From Mangifera indica (taxonomy: Eukaryota > Streptophyta > Magnoliopsida > Sapindales > Anacardiaceae), in NCBI RefSeq assembly GCF_011075055.1, contig NC_058150.1, positions 930,001-994,000 on the forward strand: a DNA stretch of 64,000 nt, written 5' to 3'. A program made the translations under genes and the position numbers. The notes under the pieces were generated by a model. That model had not been told where the DNA came from. It did no database searches and saw only the letters and a program-made list of their open reading frames with translations. Shown here in pieces: positions 36,428 to 49,447 of the stretch. Position 1 is the first letter of the stretch. Every line of letters begins with the position of its first letter.

Positions 36428-38482
36428 ATGGCAGGAAGAGAAGTTCGTGAATACACAAATCTCAGTGATCCAAAAGGTGGAAACAGGCTTTTTAATCCAA
36501 TTCATTTATTGGCTTTAGTAATTAATGGATTAATCATGCTATTGTGCTGGTTGCAGATAAAAAATGGGGTAAAGGCAAGGATAAGATTGATGATGAAGAC
36601 ATCACCTTTCAACGAATGGTTGCCAAGGTTAGACCGTCCACTTCTCCCTCTCTTTCTGCATCTGGGTCTGTTCCCTTTTTGGGTTTCATTCTGTTTTGTG
36701 GAAGAAAAATTAAAACTTTAATTGGTTGTGGAGGGATTTCTGATCATCTTTGAGAACTTTATGTGTTTAGAGAGATTCGTGATGACGTAAATTGTGTTTT
36801 GTGAAAGAAAGTTGAAAACTTGGTATGGTTGTAAATAGTTTTCTGATAACATTTCCTGTTTTTTTTTTTTTTTCTAAAATAATGTTGGAAATTTGGGGTC
36901 TTTGTAGAGATTTTGATAACATTGATTCTTTTTTCTGATAGAGGGATGAAAAGTTGAGTTTTTGTGGTGGAGTTTTCTGGTAATGTGAATTCTGATTTGT
37001 GAAATAATGATGAAAGCCTGGGGGTTTCTGATGGACTTGTCGGATAATATTAGTTTTGCTTATTAAAGGAAGTTGAAAATTTGAGGTATTCTGTGGGGAG
37101 ATTTCTGATAACGTGCCCTGACAGGGATTTTGGCTTCTTATTGGGTGGTTGATGTAAGCAGATGCAGGAGGTTGCTGGAGAACGTGGTGGCTATCTTCAT
37201 GGCCGAGGCGGTAAATCCTTTTGACCTTTTTTGTTATTTTCATGTGTTTGTGTTTGTGGAGTTGTTTTTAAGTATGGTGCGTTGAGGTTTGTTTATGCAG
37301 CCTTGGACAGTGATGATTTGCTCTATCTTAAGGAGCAGATGGAAGCTGAGGAGGATGCTGAACGCCTCCTGAGGCGTACTGAGAAACGAGCTTTTGCTGC
37401 TTTTAAGATATCCTTTCATGTGTCTATTTGTGCTAAGACATTTAATTTGCCTCTGAATTTGTACGTAGTCTAGTTTCTGTGTGACATTTATTAACAGACT
37501 CTTTAGGGAATGGTGAAAAGTTGGCAGTATCTGAGTTGAATGTATTTTGTTTACCAATGGGATGCTCACTGTAGGCTAAATATAGGTTTTGTTAACTAGT
37601 TGTTTGTTACATTTTGGAAATATGTAGCACTAGATGTACATCATTGCATCTGTTGCTGCAAATTTTTTTTTTTGGGCTAGATTTTGTATCTTTGGTTTGT
37701 TGTCTCTGCAGAATTGTATTAGACATTGTCAATTCCCTATGTATTCTTTTGGGAAGAATGTACTTTAACCCTTTTCTTTTATGACCTCCAAGTATCCATT
37801 TGTTTCAGTGACACGAGGATATAACTATGTGTTTTGTATCATTTTCACAATTTGGTCTTCTTAGTTTAGTGAAACCAGAGCCACCATTTCATTCTACAGA
37901 AGGGACTTCTATTGCTTAGGCATCTTTACAGTATCAATCACCCCATGTGGACAAAAAAGATTGTTAGGTTGGTTTTGGTTTATCTTAAAGTTGTATAATC
38001 TTTACCTTTCTCCTTAACCAATGGACACAAAGCAGCAAGTTTGGCAGATTCTTCACCTGCATCTGTTCCTTTGCCACTTCGTGTTGAGCCCAAGCCAAAG
38101 AGTGGAATTAGGTATCTCTTTCTACACAACCTAGATCATATATTCATGATTAAGCCTACTAAGTCATTATGATGATACCCCATGATTATCTTGCTTTAAT
38201 ATTTGTAATTTTTATCTGTTTTTTAGACAACAGGATTTGCTGAAAAAGGTGGTTGAGGTTAAACCAAAGAGACCAAAAATTTCCACCCCATCGGTCGGTA
38301 ATCAGTCGACCTCTGTTTCAATTAACCCTGCATCAAAAAACTTAAAGTCTGAGGTTGACCAGAAGAACGGAAAAGAGCAAACTTCACTAATATCAAAGAA
38401 ACAGGAAACACAGACGGGGTCGGAAAATCCTGTTAAAAGCTTACTAGGCTTAGCATATGCGAGTTCTGATGATGAGGACTGA
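36428..38482 (+). CDS. Conserved acidic-tailed nuclear-type protein of unknown function, with a U12-type intron
   Basis: Six exons (36428-36476, 36557-36627, 37162-37210, 37301-37407, 38029-38111, 38227-38482) give 615 nt and 204 aa. The N-terminal half is highly ordered: MAGREVREYTNLSDPKDKKW, DEDITFQRMVAKMQEVAGER, GRGALDSDDLLYLKEQMEAE and AERLLRRTEKRAFAAFKKAA. The C-terminal half is Ser/Lys-rich and ends LLGLAYASSDDED. Charged helices plus the acidic terminal motif suggest a nuclear protein, but I do not know its function. Four introns are GT-AG. The one between exons 4 and 5 begins ATATCCTT and ends AC, and only that junction restores FK|KAASLADSS in frame. The start is the first ATG after a leader; an in-frame GTG two codons earlier is not used. 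Confidence 0.9.
37408..38028 (+). other. U12-dependent AT-AC intron (621 nt)
   Basis: The 5' splice site ATATCCTTT (37408-37416) matches the U12 consensus in full. TCCTTAAC at 38011-38018 matches the U12 branch-site consensus, with the branch adenosine about 11 nt from the 3' end. The terminal dinucleotide AC (38027-38028) follows. There is no polypyrimidine tract directly before the 3' end, as expected for the minor spliceosome. Exons on each side are phase 0 (AAG|AAA). Confidence 0.95.
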
Positions 38483-39236
38483 CTGTAGAAGTAAGGGTTA
38501 TGGGCAAGAGTAATTCATTCATTGTTATGCGACAAATGACTGTTTCATTGCTTTGGTTGTTAGTGGTGCTTGTCAAATCTGAGTAGATATGAAAATATTG
38601 TCAAGTAATTTTCAGACTTCTGATATGCTAAATCCATCAAGTTTTTTTAGAGTATAATTCGTTTAGAAGTTTTGGTGGACTTGCATCTAGATCTCATATG
38701 GCGTTGTGCACAGAAGAACTTGCAAGAAGCTATAGAAATTTTATGTTAAAATTGAATCTTGGTTGGATAGCAAGAGTACATCATGAGATTATATTTTCTA
38801 GAGTAAGGTTGGATTTGAGTCAAATCTAATCCAAATAAGAGTCGATTTGAGTTTGGTTTGAACCTAAAACTGTTAGTTTAGGTTTAAGTTGGTAAACAGT
38901 AATACTGGAGAAGAAGAAGAGTTATAAAAAAAAAAATCATCGTAAAAAAATAGAATCATCAAAGACCAAAAAAGGAAAAGAATTACAAGCAGGTTGAGCT
39001 TCAGAATGATGATTTTGGCAAGTTGATCCCAAACCCAACTCAAGAGTTGATTCTGCTTTAGTTTAACTTATTCGAATTGAATCAGCCTAAATCCATTCAA
39101 TTTTGGTTTGATTTCACCTCTATCCTAGGGTAGATCTTTTTGTCTACATAATTTAGTAAAATAATAACATACATCATCAGCTGCTCTTTCAACAAGATCA
39201 GATCTGATGAGTATTATTTAATCTATAGAAATCAGA
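38483..39236. other. Convergent 3' region
   Basis: Holds the 3' UTR of the gene with the AT-AC intron. A dispersed repeat of the GGATTTGAGTCAAATC type occupies about 38806-39130. No gene is supported. Confidence 0.45.
38806..39130. repeat. Degenerate AAGGTTGGATTTGAG-type repeat
   Basis: The left end is AAGGTTGGATTTGAGTC and the right part reads GGTTTGATTTCACCTCTATCC. The interior resembles that of 34655-34945 (AGAAGAAGA, then CAAGAACAAG-like blocks). Confidence 0.4.
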
Positions 39237-39239
39237 TTG

Positions 39240-40083
39240 GAATTGGCTGAACGAAAAGTTCCACGATTTAATCTTTCAAAGCTCCCGGAAAGGGGAATCC
39301 TTCACTGTCCCTGTAGAAGACTTGTACCAGGCGGGCAACATCTACAACTCTTAAGCAACAGCAGCATTGAGACTGCTGTTGGCTTCATACATTCTTCGTT
39401 TACATCCTTCCATGCATCAGCAATTATATTTCTGAACTCCTGAATTGCTTCTACTCTGGAGACTCCATATTGCTTCTTATAGGATTCCAAGGTAGACACA
39501 ACATTCCCTCTCTCCTGCTAGAAACTATTCACACATAAAATTTATCAGTAATACTGCATATACAAACGGTTGACACTAACAGGTACTTTTTAATTGCCTG
39601 GTTGGCTACTATGTTGCCTTTGAGACGGCCGATTGTAAATGCGGCTTTGATGATTTTCAGATTTCTTTGAATCCATTTGAAAGCCCTGGTATCTGCAATT
39701 TCTCTCATTCCCAGGAATTCTAGGGCTGGGATGAAAAAAACAAGAACCTGTTATCAGTGCATTGCTCAAACGTTCCTCAAATGATGGGACAAAACCTCCG
39801 CGGAACCACCGAGCCTCGACAAAATAGGCTTTTGCAAGCTCCTTTAGCTAGTCATTGAAATAAAAAGGAAGACAGAACATAAGCAATAATGCAACTGCAG
39901 ATTTGGAGCAGAGAGAATCAGAGCAATTGTAACGGATTGATTACTTTATCCTTTGTAAATGAGACACTGTAAGATCTTCCTTCCTTGCTCATGTCATCGT
40001 TTAATTCAGCAAAAAGATTCAAGATAACACCGTACAGAGTTTTCACATAATCCGGCAAATCCGCAATGGTGCTAGTGTCCCAC
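39240..40083 (-). pseudogene. Terpene synthase (TPS-a, sesquiterpene-type) pseudogene, 3' half only
   Basis: Three decayed exons in the normal order. 40083-39955 encodes WDTSTIADLPDYVKTLYGVI and GRSYSVSFTKDK. About 39847-39585 encodes ELAKAYFVEARWFRGGF and, after a frameshift at a T run, FLGMREIADTRAFKWIQ and AAFTIGRLKGNIVANQAIKK. 39514 to about 39240 encodes GNVVSTLESYKKQYGVSRVE and AWKDVNEECMKPTAVSMLL, then a one-base shift into VVDVARLVQVFYRDSEGFPF and a stop. The upstream exon with DDxxD is absent, and the second metal site (expected DDI) reads GNI. It cannot make an active cyclase. Confidence 0.92.
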
Positions 40084-41838
40084 CTGACAACATCACAAAT
40101 TTTAGTTCCAGAGCGAGTCTCTAAGAGTTTTTAGACCCTTTCGAATGGTTGGTTCGCAGGCCAATCAAACTAATGGGATATCAACATGATATAATTAAAA
40201 TTTTAAAATAGGTTTTAACCGTATTAACATCAACATACTATTCAGGCTAATTTGATTCAACGATTGAGTCACGATCTTATACAATTTATGTGGTTCAATT
40301 CAATCACTTATGTCTAATATAATTTAAGTTTTTTAAAAGAGAAAGTGATATTACATTTATGAAGGGTGGGTACAAATGGTTGAAAACAAATTGATGTATC
40401 AACTAATCATATAATGTTTCATCAATTTGTTTATACCATTAGTATCTATTGATTATAAATGAAAAAGTTGCGTGATAAAATCGTTTATACAACCTCCCTA
40501 AAGGCATTAGTGAAACTTCGAAGCTCTTTGAGTATACCATAAGCATTATATGTATCATTTATAATGACAAAGAATTGTCATAATTTTAGTATGTAATAAT
40601 GGGGCACATAAGTAACAAGGGTCAAAATACTTTGCAATCGACTAAAAATACATCTCCACGATTCTATTTAGTGAGTAAGAATATTTCCGTGCCAAGTTAC
40701 TATCCTCTCACCACTTGTATGCGTTAACAATGTCAACAAAATAATTCATTTTCACTGTATCATCAAATCACATGATAATATAACATGTGTATTTAAATTA
40801 TATGTAAAAAATATGTATATATAATTTTAGTTGTATAAAAAATAATTTTTTTTTTCATGTACTACAAGTCTTATAATAATATAAAATTATAATATAAAAC
40901 AATATCACAAAATGAAGAATTAATTAGTTGTCCCCTAAGTCTTAAAAATTTATAATTTATTTGAATTATTGAAGCTTTCCAAAATCTATGATGAGCGGAA
41001 AATAAAACTACACATGTCCAATTTTTAAGAATCAATTAAATAATTTAATAATATATCATATAATAATAACATAATAACATATAATTTGAATTCTCCAAAC
41101 TAAATGTACATTGCATTACTCTTATGATAAGGAGATTTCTTCATTAACATCATCAAAGATTTTATTATTCCTTTCTTACCAAGGAGCTAAAAAATTTGCC
41201 ATCAACTACCGTTCACAGCCAAGTATTATCCTTCACTGATAGCCTTAGCACATGAAGGAACAACCCCAGAAAGGTTGATAGATAAGCAAGAAAATTCCAC
41301 AAACAACAGGGCAAAGTCAAAAAGAGATGTTCGACACTTGCAAAGTTGTTATTGTACATGACAATACCAATTTAGTGAGAAAAGAAAAGGATCAATCTCC
41401 TCTTTTGACCCGGTCAAGGGGTCAATATGAGTCTTTTGTGATCCAACTAGGATGACCAATTAACTGTTTGAATAAATATTAATACAATATTTAAAACAAT
41501 CTTGCCTATATAATTATTAAATATAAAACTTGAATTACATTTAATCAAAACTGAATATAGCTTTATGACAAGCCTGACAATGTCCATTTGCAGGGACTCG
41601 GGTTTGACTGTGGGTTAATTTGGTCCCATTGTGAAATAAGTCTTTTAACTTAACCTAAACCAACCCAACCATTGGGTTCCTCAATCGCACTGAATGAACC
41701 AACCAGTTTGGGTTTCAAGAAAAAGCTAGGGAAGAGCAATATCTGATGGGATTAATACCTCTCATACCAATGTCATCTGATAATATTACTACCTATCCTA
41801 ACATTACTAATGTTCAAAAGGGTATCAAAGACAATGGT
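40084..41838. other. Intergenic region
   Basis: No supported gene in 1.75 kb. It is AT-rich and contains a GGTTTGACTGTGGGTT-type stretch near 41590-41660. The missing 5' exons of the terpene synthase relic are not here. Confidence 0.5.
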
Positions 41839-44800
41839 TTACAGTTTCTTCCACACACTAATAATGCTATCTGCAAATGACTTTAGATTTCCCCAAATGG
41901 TTGATTTCTTCAAAACTTCTATGTCTTTAGCCTCTCCACTAGAAATGTCACTGCACAAAGAAAATGCCTAGTTGGATATTCATATGCACAGATAGGGATT
42001 TATAGAAGCACAAAGGAATAGAAAAATAAGCACAGATAGGGAAATAAAAATGACAGCAATTTCCACAATAAACATCAACCAAGCTAAATGAGTTCCACCT
42101 ATGAGAAATTTCAGATGGCAGGACAATCCACAAAAGAGTCAAACAAGGACAATTATACAAGAGCACATTTTTCAAACTGGAAAAGAATTTCAGTGACCAA
42201 AGAGCATTTTGCCCAAGGTGTGTGAATTGGAGTGTGCACACTCAACAGCCAGCAATTTATAAATACCTCATCGCTTGGGATCTCTTAGAGTCAATGTAAA
42301 ATGAACCCCCAAAACAAAAAGCACTGTCAAACAGATGTAGTTGTAAACTTTAAATATTATCTAAACCTAACATGGACTGTATGTAAAGGGCATCAATAAC
42401 ACTAGATGCAAAACCCATGGAGCAAAAGACTAGTATATATTTTAGGATCAAATGCAATATTTTATTAGATAAGTCACTCTATAGTTCCCAAGAAAGTCAA
42501 ACAAGATATAGGAACCATTTTAAAAACTTGTTAACTAGTTTTGTTATTTGGATATAAAAATAAGGAAAACTAATTGTATGAAAAAATGATGATCTACAAA
42601 TAGGGGGATTTAATAGTTGAGAAACATTCCACACAAAAACCTTACAAAAAAATTAACTTCGATGATTCCAAGCAAAAACATAACTCAATCTATGTACCCA
42701 AAAAAAGCAACCAGGAAAAGATTTACTAAAACAAAATGTTCATCAGGACAAAGATGCTTCCCAGTTGTGATGGACAAAGAAAAAAGGAAAAAATTTTCGA
42801 CTTTGCTGAAAGAAAAAGTCTAAAGCAAACCCAAGACTTGACCCATTTGTTATCTAGTTACTCATTGTTATCTGAGTCAAGCCCTCAGTTAGTTTATCCC
42901 AATTAATGTAGACACTACAGAGTTTATAATCACTATGGTCATAAAAAACTTACGCTGCATTCTGTTCAGGTTCAGAAGGCCCTTTATAAGATTTTTCTTC
43001 CTGCTTTACACCACCAAGATCCAGTAAATTGTCTGACTGAATTTGTTCCTCTTTCTCATCTGCATTTGCTAAGCGTGAACAAGACACTTCCTCAGTTTCT
43101 TGTTTTAAGATAGGACCTTCGCTTGCAACAAAATAAGAATCACCCACAGCTTCTTTTTTGCCATCTTCACTACCAGACTGACCACCCTGCAAACATAATA
43201 AAGAAAAAGTGATATTTAGTTATGCAAGACATTTCACAATAATAACAGGAAATAAAAATAAAAAAGTAAAAGTTTCAAGTCAGGTCAAATGAGAAAGAGG
43301 ACAAATTAACGAGTCACCAATAAGTCCTATAAAATACAGAGAAGCAGCTGCAGAAACTTGAGTAACACCAATTTATACAAGTTCAACAAAAACTATCTTG
43401 ACCCATAGACACATTATTTTCATTATTCTCCTGTAAAAATGTCTTCCAAAGTGCCATTTCATTTTTGGTGACATGTTCAGAAGAGAAGCAAGTGAAAGCA
43501 TATTGCATTTGGAAATGCTTTTTGCTACTGTTTGGAAAAAAGTTTTATGGGTTTCCATTAACAAGTGCAAACACCACTTCTGGTGCCAAGCTACCTTGAA
43601 ATGTTACCTGGTGACAATATTCTTCTTCTCACAGTACTACACTTACCACAACAAAGTAATATAAGATAAATATGTATAAACACTAAGAAATTGTTGTCTC
43701 GATACACCTGCCAACTGAACATTATACTTCCAATGGGAAGAATTACTATAATCAACATCTCAACCTCCTTTGACATCAGCCAGAAGTTCAATTACTGATT
43801 TTAAATGGTGTAACGCCTCTAATTCACCTAAACGATCTTATCCATAGAACAACTACCTTTTTTATTTTGCAAAAGAGAAAAAGAGAAAGTTGACAGATAT
43901 CAAATACATACATAAGCCACAGGCTTTGTGACCTCATCAAACAAGGCCCTTCCAGACACAGCTGAGCATGAAGGCCCTCCCTCAGCTTCTAAATGGTTGC
44001 CACTGGTATCAACAATCTCCATATCCTGAGCAACAATTGAATGGAGCCCATTTTGAGATTCCACATCCACTGTCACTTTATTCTTTTCTATTACCCCTAC
44101 TACTAAATTTTTTTCATTCGTTCCAGCTGAAGACAATATTTTGGATTTGTATTGCAGTTCCTGAAGAACTTTCCTAGCAACATAGAAAGAACCACCCACA
44201 TGTTTTAAAGCATCGGTCACGGTTGGGAATTTTCCATTATGTGTAACTCTGTAACTGCAGAACATCAGATCAATGGAATAATTCAACACAATATTTTGTT
44301 TTTAGTTTACGTATTCATTCTACACTACATATAATAAATATAAATACAATAAAAAACATAGAAATAGACAATAAATTATAGAACTCAAATCACAAGAGAC
44401 ATGATTCCTCACTCTCTGGTCCACCTGAAAAGGAAAAAGAAGTGAAAAGATATCTTCCATCAAGATGAGAAAAATGAATCCATACAACTAAGGGTCCTCA
44501 TTTCTTTAATAAACAAACTACTGAAATTCCAACATAGCTCTAGTGGATTTATTCATTTCTTATCTTATATTTTCTTCTAATCTGACAGATAAATCTGAAA
44601 ACTCCCATTTAACTGACAAGCATTTATGGACATGTTTGATCTCCATAAATACATGGCAGGTTCCACTAAAATAAACAGAAAGAAACAGTAATGGTGCCAT
44701 CTATTCTTTTCTGTCTAAAACAGTTTAAGCATTTCAATAATTTCTACACTACAGTAATTTTATACAGCTACATGTTAATATCCCCATTTCTCCAGATTGG

Positions 44801-46175
44801 TCTTCCATTGGGGAAAAGACTATCACTTTTTTTTTAAAAAAATCAACAATATATTGTTTTAATTAAAAGAAAAAAAGTCTCATTCCGAATGATTTAAATG
44901 CATGTTTGGAATTAGCACATTCTGTAAATACATAGAGAATAGCAAGTTCTAAAATACCATATACTCAAAGAGTAAATTCAATAAATCAATCACATATGTA
45001 AAAAAATTAAAATAAATACTTGTTCACAAAAGCTTCCATCATAGCACGTCGTTCATCTTTTGAAACTTTTTTCTGAACTCTCTTGACTTTTGGTACATCA
45101 GAAGAAACAGAGGCAGCTTGTGACCTTCCACGCCATTGTATATTAAAACCAAATGCAAAATTGTTTATCTCATTAAGAGCTGTCAAGTAAGTATCAATGC
45201 TGCACATTATTACATGACTTCCTCATGAAATGAGAATTTAGAACTTAAAAAGGTTAAAAAAAAAAAAAAAAGAAAAAAAATCATTTTTCAGGACAAGATA
45301 TGAACTATGAGAAAATGAGAAGCATTATTATCTCCAACCTCAAACACTTTGAGTTCAACAAACCATATAGACATTGTATGGCAATTTCTCAGACGTAAAA
45401 AATACAAGAACAAAATATTTAAAAAATTATGGGTTATTCTCTAGGATTCCAGTTCAAGCATCATAGAACATTGTTATCAAATTACAACATCATAGCCTCC
45501 AATCCTATACAATACTTGTACAGACTAACGTGATAGGTGATACTAACATTCATTTGCCTCACATCAGCATAGTTATTTTACCATATATGGTTCTTCTAAA
45601 AGTGAAGAAAAATTAAAGACATCAATACACAACACGCAAGTTAGTCATCTCCTCTCATCTAATCTAAAGAGTTTTCATATTTCACACTTCAGTCTCTGCA
45701 AAACACAATAATACATCCGTGCCTAAAAGTCATACCTTTCATCATATTACAATAATGTAAATCTCGTCAACCACACTCGAAGAGTGTCTCCCAAAGTTCA
45801 TGGGCATTATGGCATATTAAAATCATGGCTCTGTTTGTAATTCATCAAATACACCAAAAAAAAAAAAAAATCATAAAAGGAAAAAAACATATAAATAGAA
45901 CTCTCAAGTTGATTATTTCATCTACATGCTTTTAAAAAAAGAACAATTTCCAGTCAATAGCAACAAGATCTCAACACATTAAATTTAAGTAGCAGAGTAG
46001 CTTATAATGACAGAAATGCAAAATTGTTGAGAAACCATCAACATAACTTGAGAAAGAAAGTGGGTTTTCATTTGTTTAACTCACCAGTTCCGTTTATAGC
46101 ATACAGAAGTTGATTAGTGAAACACTTGGAGCAAAAAATCTGTCGTCCTCTTACCATCTTTAACATCATTAACAT
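41839..46175 (-). CDS. Putative DNA-binding-like, probably organelle-targeted protein (At3g52170-type family)
   Basis: Five exons, 46175-46085, 45179-45020, 44254-43912, 43186-42954 and 41950-41839, give 939 nt and 312 aa with all phases matching. After a short N-terminus rich in hydrophobic and basic residues comes the conserved block KKVSKDERRAMMEAFVNNYR, FPTVTDALKHVGGSFYVARK and VLQELQYKSK, which looks like a small helix-turn-helix-type fold. A long acidic Ser/Gln/Glu-rich region follows, then the conserved end STIWGNLKSFADSIISVWKK. From memory this matches a plant family annotated only as 'DNA binding'; function is not established. The start is uncertain because several in-frame ATGs lie at 46175, 46169, 46166 and 46157. 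Its first exon was copied by the tandem duplication. Confidence 0.85.
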
Positions 46176-47222
46176 ACGTATATGTCCCCTAGAATCAAAA
46201 TCTGATACCAACCCACTTTGCTCTTCATTGCAATGACGAGTAGACAGTCATGAACCTGATTCGAGAGAACAGAGAGGCAGACAGGGTTTGAATTAGGGCT
46301 TTACCGGTACACGGTGAACCTGTTCCCACCCCTTTTTTGCCATAATAACCTTTTTCACCATAGTACTTTAAAAACGACACTTCCTTACACCTTGAAACCT
46401 TTCCATTCACACCCCTAATATTTTCAAAAATTAAGTGCATCCCAAACTTTCAATTATACTTTAGTAAATTTTTATATTATTTTTATTTGAAATTAATTTA
46501 AATTAGAAAAAAATTACTTAATAAAAATTTGGAGGCATTATATTATTTAGCTTGAGGATTTTTTTTATTTTCAATAATTTTACAAAAAAATTAAAATATT
46601 TTTTTTTAACTAATTTAAGATATGGATGGAAAAAAAGACTTCTTGGAAATTTATCATTTAATCAAACCATGGGGGAAAAATTAATAAAACTATACACATC
46701 TAATTTTAAGTATTTAAATAAATGTGCTATTATGTGATTAAATAATTTTAAATTAAAAATAAAATAACTTCAAATTACATAAACACATATCATTTAAACA
46801 TTTAATTGGGTATTAAGGACCAAGGGTAAACATAGTATTGCTCGGTGAGACATAGTGTGTGGCCCTGTTTTAATGCAAAATTACTATTATAACATTCAGA
46901 AATGGAGGAAGGACAGAAGGGCTGCTGGCATCTCATCAGCAGCAATCTACAAGGAAGGTATATTTGTATCTAACATTATTACATAAAAATTGTCAATGAT
47001 GTTAAGAAATGGCTTGATTCTTAGCTGAAATTGGAAGTCAAAGCATGAACAATGCAAATTCTAAACTCAAGGTCATTCCTTTCTACGAACACAAGGCAAC
47101 AACCTCAAATTCTGGAAATTCAAGGCCATTTTCATTTATATATATATAGAGATCATCCTATCTAGTTAAATCAGATACGTAAAACCAAATTCATAGTTAA
47201 TCTCTGCAAGCAGTACTTGAAC
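46176..47222. promoter_or_regulatory. Divergent promoter region between the DNA-binding-like gene and MATH-1
   Basis: Head-to-head starts lie about 1 kb apart. An ATG at 46902 opens a short frame (MEEGQKGCWHLISSNLQG) ending at a donor-like GGAAG|GTATAT. It is probably a leader exon or an unused alternative first exon, since it does not keep phase with the main acceptor at 47793. The same layout recurs in copy B (52036-53124). Confidence 0.45.
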
Positions 47223-49447
47223 ATGGATATCCAGAAGTTTATTGAAAGCAGCATTTTAAGAGGTATAATTCAAGTCTAATGCCAAAATTAATTCATTGTT
47301 ATGAATACTCTTTTTGATATAATGACATAAAATTATCAAGTTAGTAGTTGATTTATTTTGATTTCTATATTATTCATTTGGTACCGTTTTGTTTTGAACA
47401 TACATATAACCGAATCTGTTTTATAAAAAAATATGTTCCACATATATACTGTTTTGTTATTTGATTGAATATTATTATAATATTTATTTATTAAATCATT
47501 GATCTAATTAACGATTGAATTGTTCAAAACCTGGACCAACCCTTGATTGGGTCAACACCAATGTATGAAAATATTGATATTTATATATTACTTAATGTAT
47601 TCAAATTTTGACCGTTAGTTAAATATATTAACTTCTTATAATAACTTGTGTCAAAATTTTATTGAAGATTTCAGGGTTAATATCCATGTTGTTATGAATG
47701 ACGTATCGTATATAGTCTACTAATTAATTTTACATAAATTATTTTTCTTTTCATCAAGAACGGTATATATTCTTTTAATTTGTAAATTTCAGGAAGGGAT
47801 GCTCCACCTAGTCATTACTTGTTCAAAATTGAGTCTTTCTCTTTGCTAGACAGAGCTCCTCTACGAAAGTACACCTCGGACTATTTTGAGGCAGGAGGCT
47901 ACAGATGGTATAAGCTTTCTGCATGCTTTATCTCTTATAGTTGTTCAAGTGTTAGTTAAAAAAAAAATGTCATAGCTTGGGATTGGAGAGCCCAAAAACC
48001 AAATAAACTCTACACCGCAACCCTAGCAATCATGCGGTTTGGTTGTGTGTTAGTTAGCTAGCTCCTTGCTAACCCTCTTGGCAAATGCTATAATATTTAG
48101 AGATGTGATGGTGAATTTGATATCAAATAATATTAATCTTAGAAAAACTAAATTTTAAAAGAATAAAATCAGAGAGAAAAAATATATATCTTATATTAAC
48201 AACTTATATTAAAAACTTATATTTTTCTATGCAGAATACAAGCCACACATTTTACTCTTAGAACCCTAACAATCACATATGTTTATATATTATTATGAAC
48301 GACTTTCGTTATATGCTCTACGCTTACCAACTTCGAAATTTAACATGAAATTATTACAGGAGAATCACTCTCTACCCATCTGGGGACAAACTTAACGATG
48401 GTGAAGGTCATATCTCTATTTACTTGGAATTAATGGTCACAGATTCTTTCTCTTTCGGGTGGGAAGTGGACGTGGTTTTCAACTTCTTTATAATGAATCA
48501 GCTTCAAAATAAGTATGTTGTTGTACAAGGTAAGTCCTCAATTAACATGCAATTAATGGAGAACAATTTTCAATACGACAGATGCAAAATTTTATATATA
48601 TATGATCGACTTTACATGTTTGTGATGCAGATTGGATTGAAAAACGTTACCATACTATGAAGACTGAATGGGGAAACCCTAAATTTCTAGACTTGGAAAC
48701 ATTTCACAACCCTTTAAAAGGATACCTTGTTGATGATACTTGTGTATTGGGTGCTGAGGTTTTTGTTGTCAGAAGTAGTTTTAAAGGGGAGTGCTTATCC
48801 ATGGTGAAGGAACCTGCTACTTGTTTCCACAGTTGGAAAGTTAATAGCTTTTCCACTTTAGCTGATTCAAATTATACCTCCCAGTCATTTGGAAGCCCAA
48901 AATGGTGTTAAAAACTCCTTCTGACAGCTCATTTTCTTCTCTTTGCTATACAGATTCAATGAAACTATGTGCACGAGTTTTGAATACTCAATTATTCTTA
49001 GAAAGTGTGTCATTATTCAATTATATATGACATATCATTTAGAGATATTCAAAACTAGGTGCATATAACATTTCCATACAAATTACTCATTAAGTTTGTG
49101 GGTTAATGTTTCATAGGTATCTTAGTCTTCAACCTTATGGAGTTGCAGAAGCCAAGGGAAGCCACATTTCACTCTATATAGCAGCGTCAGATGTTCCTCC
49201 GAATACTAAGTTGTTTGTGAATTTCATTCTACGCCTCAAAGATCAATATCAGTGGAATAGAAAAGACGTTTTCCATCAATGTAAGTTAAGCATTATAGAT
49301 TAGGGTTTCATGATAAAATCATTCTTTCTTCTCATACTAAAAAACTCTCCTAACTTATGAGATGAAAATTTAAACCCCGAAGCCTAAACTCTAACGATGA
49401 ACCGTTTCTTTTTTAATTCACTTACAGTTAACAGTCGTGGGGTGTAA
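47223..49447 (+). pseudogene. MATH-1: double-MATH (TRAF-like) gene with a frameshifted last exon
   Basis: Exons 47223-47262, 47793-47907, 48360-48529, 48631-48904, 49117-49280 and 49428-49447 mirror MATH-2 exon for exon. The first five are open and nearly identical to MATH-2 (MDIQKFIESSILRG start, SHYLFKIESFS, second MATH repeat CFHSWKVNSFSTLADSN). In exon 6, 22 bp present in MATH-2 (around 55325-55346) are missing. The spliced frame therefore stops at 49445-49447 after 260 codons instead of 303, removing the last strands of the second MATH domain. The lost frame remains readable downstream to 49554. The gene could still yield a truncated protein, but the domain should not fold normally. Confidence 0.85.

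Noticed and set aside
36767..37243. 158-codon minus-strand ORF, the longest single ORF in the window
   Set aside because: It is antisense to introns and exon 3 of the plus-strand gene, low in complexity, and has no homology.
37231..37473. Extended ORF of exon 4 reading past 37407
   Set aside because: The extension (ISFHVSICAKTF) is translation into the U12 intron. Homology resumes only after the AC at 38028.
46902..46960. MEEGQKGCWHLISSNLQG as the MATH-1 start
   Set aside because: It ends in phase 2, but the main acceptor at 47793 needs phase 1. The 40-nt exon at 47223 fits perfectly and recurs in all paralogues. It is kept only as a possible leader exon.
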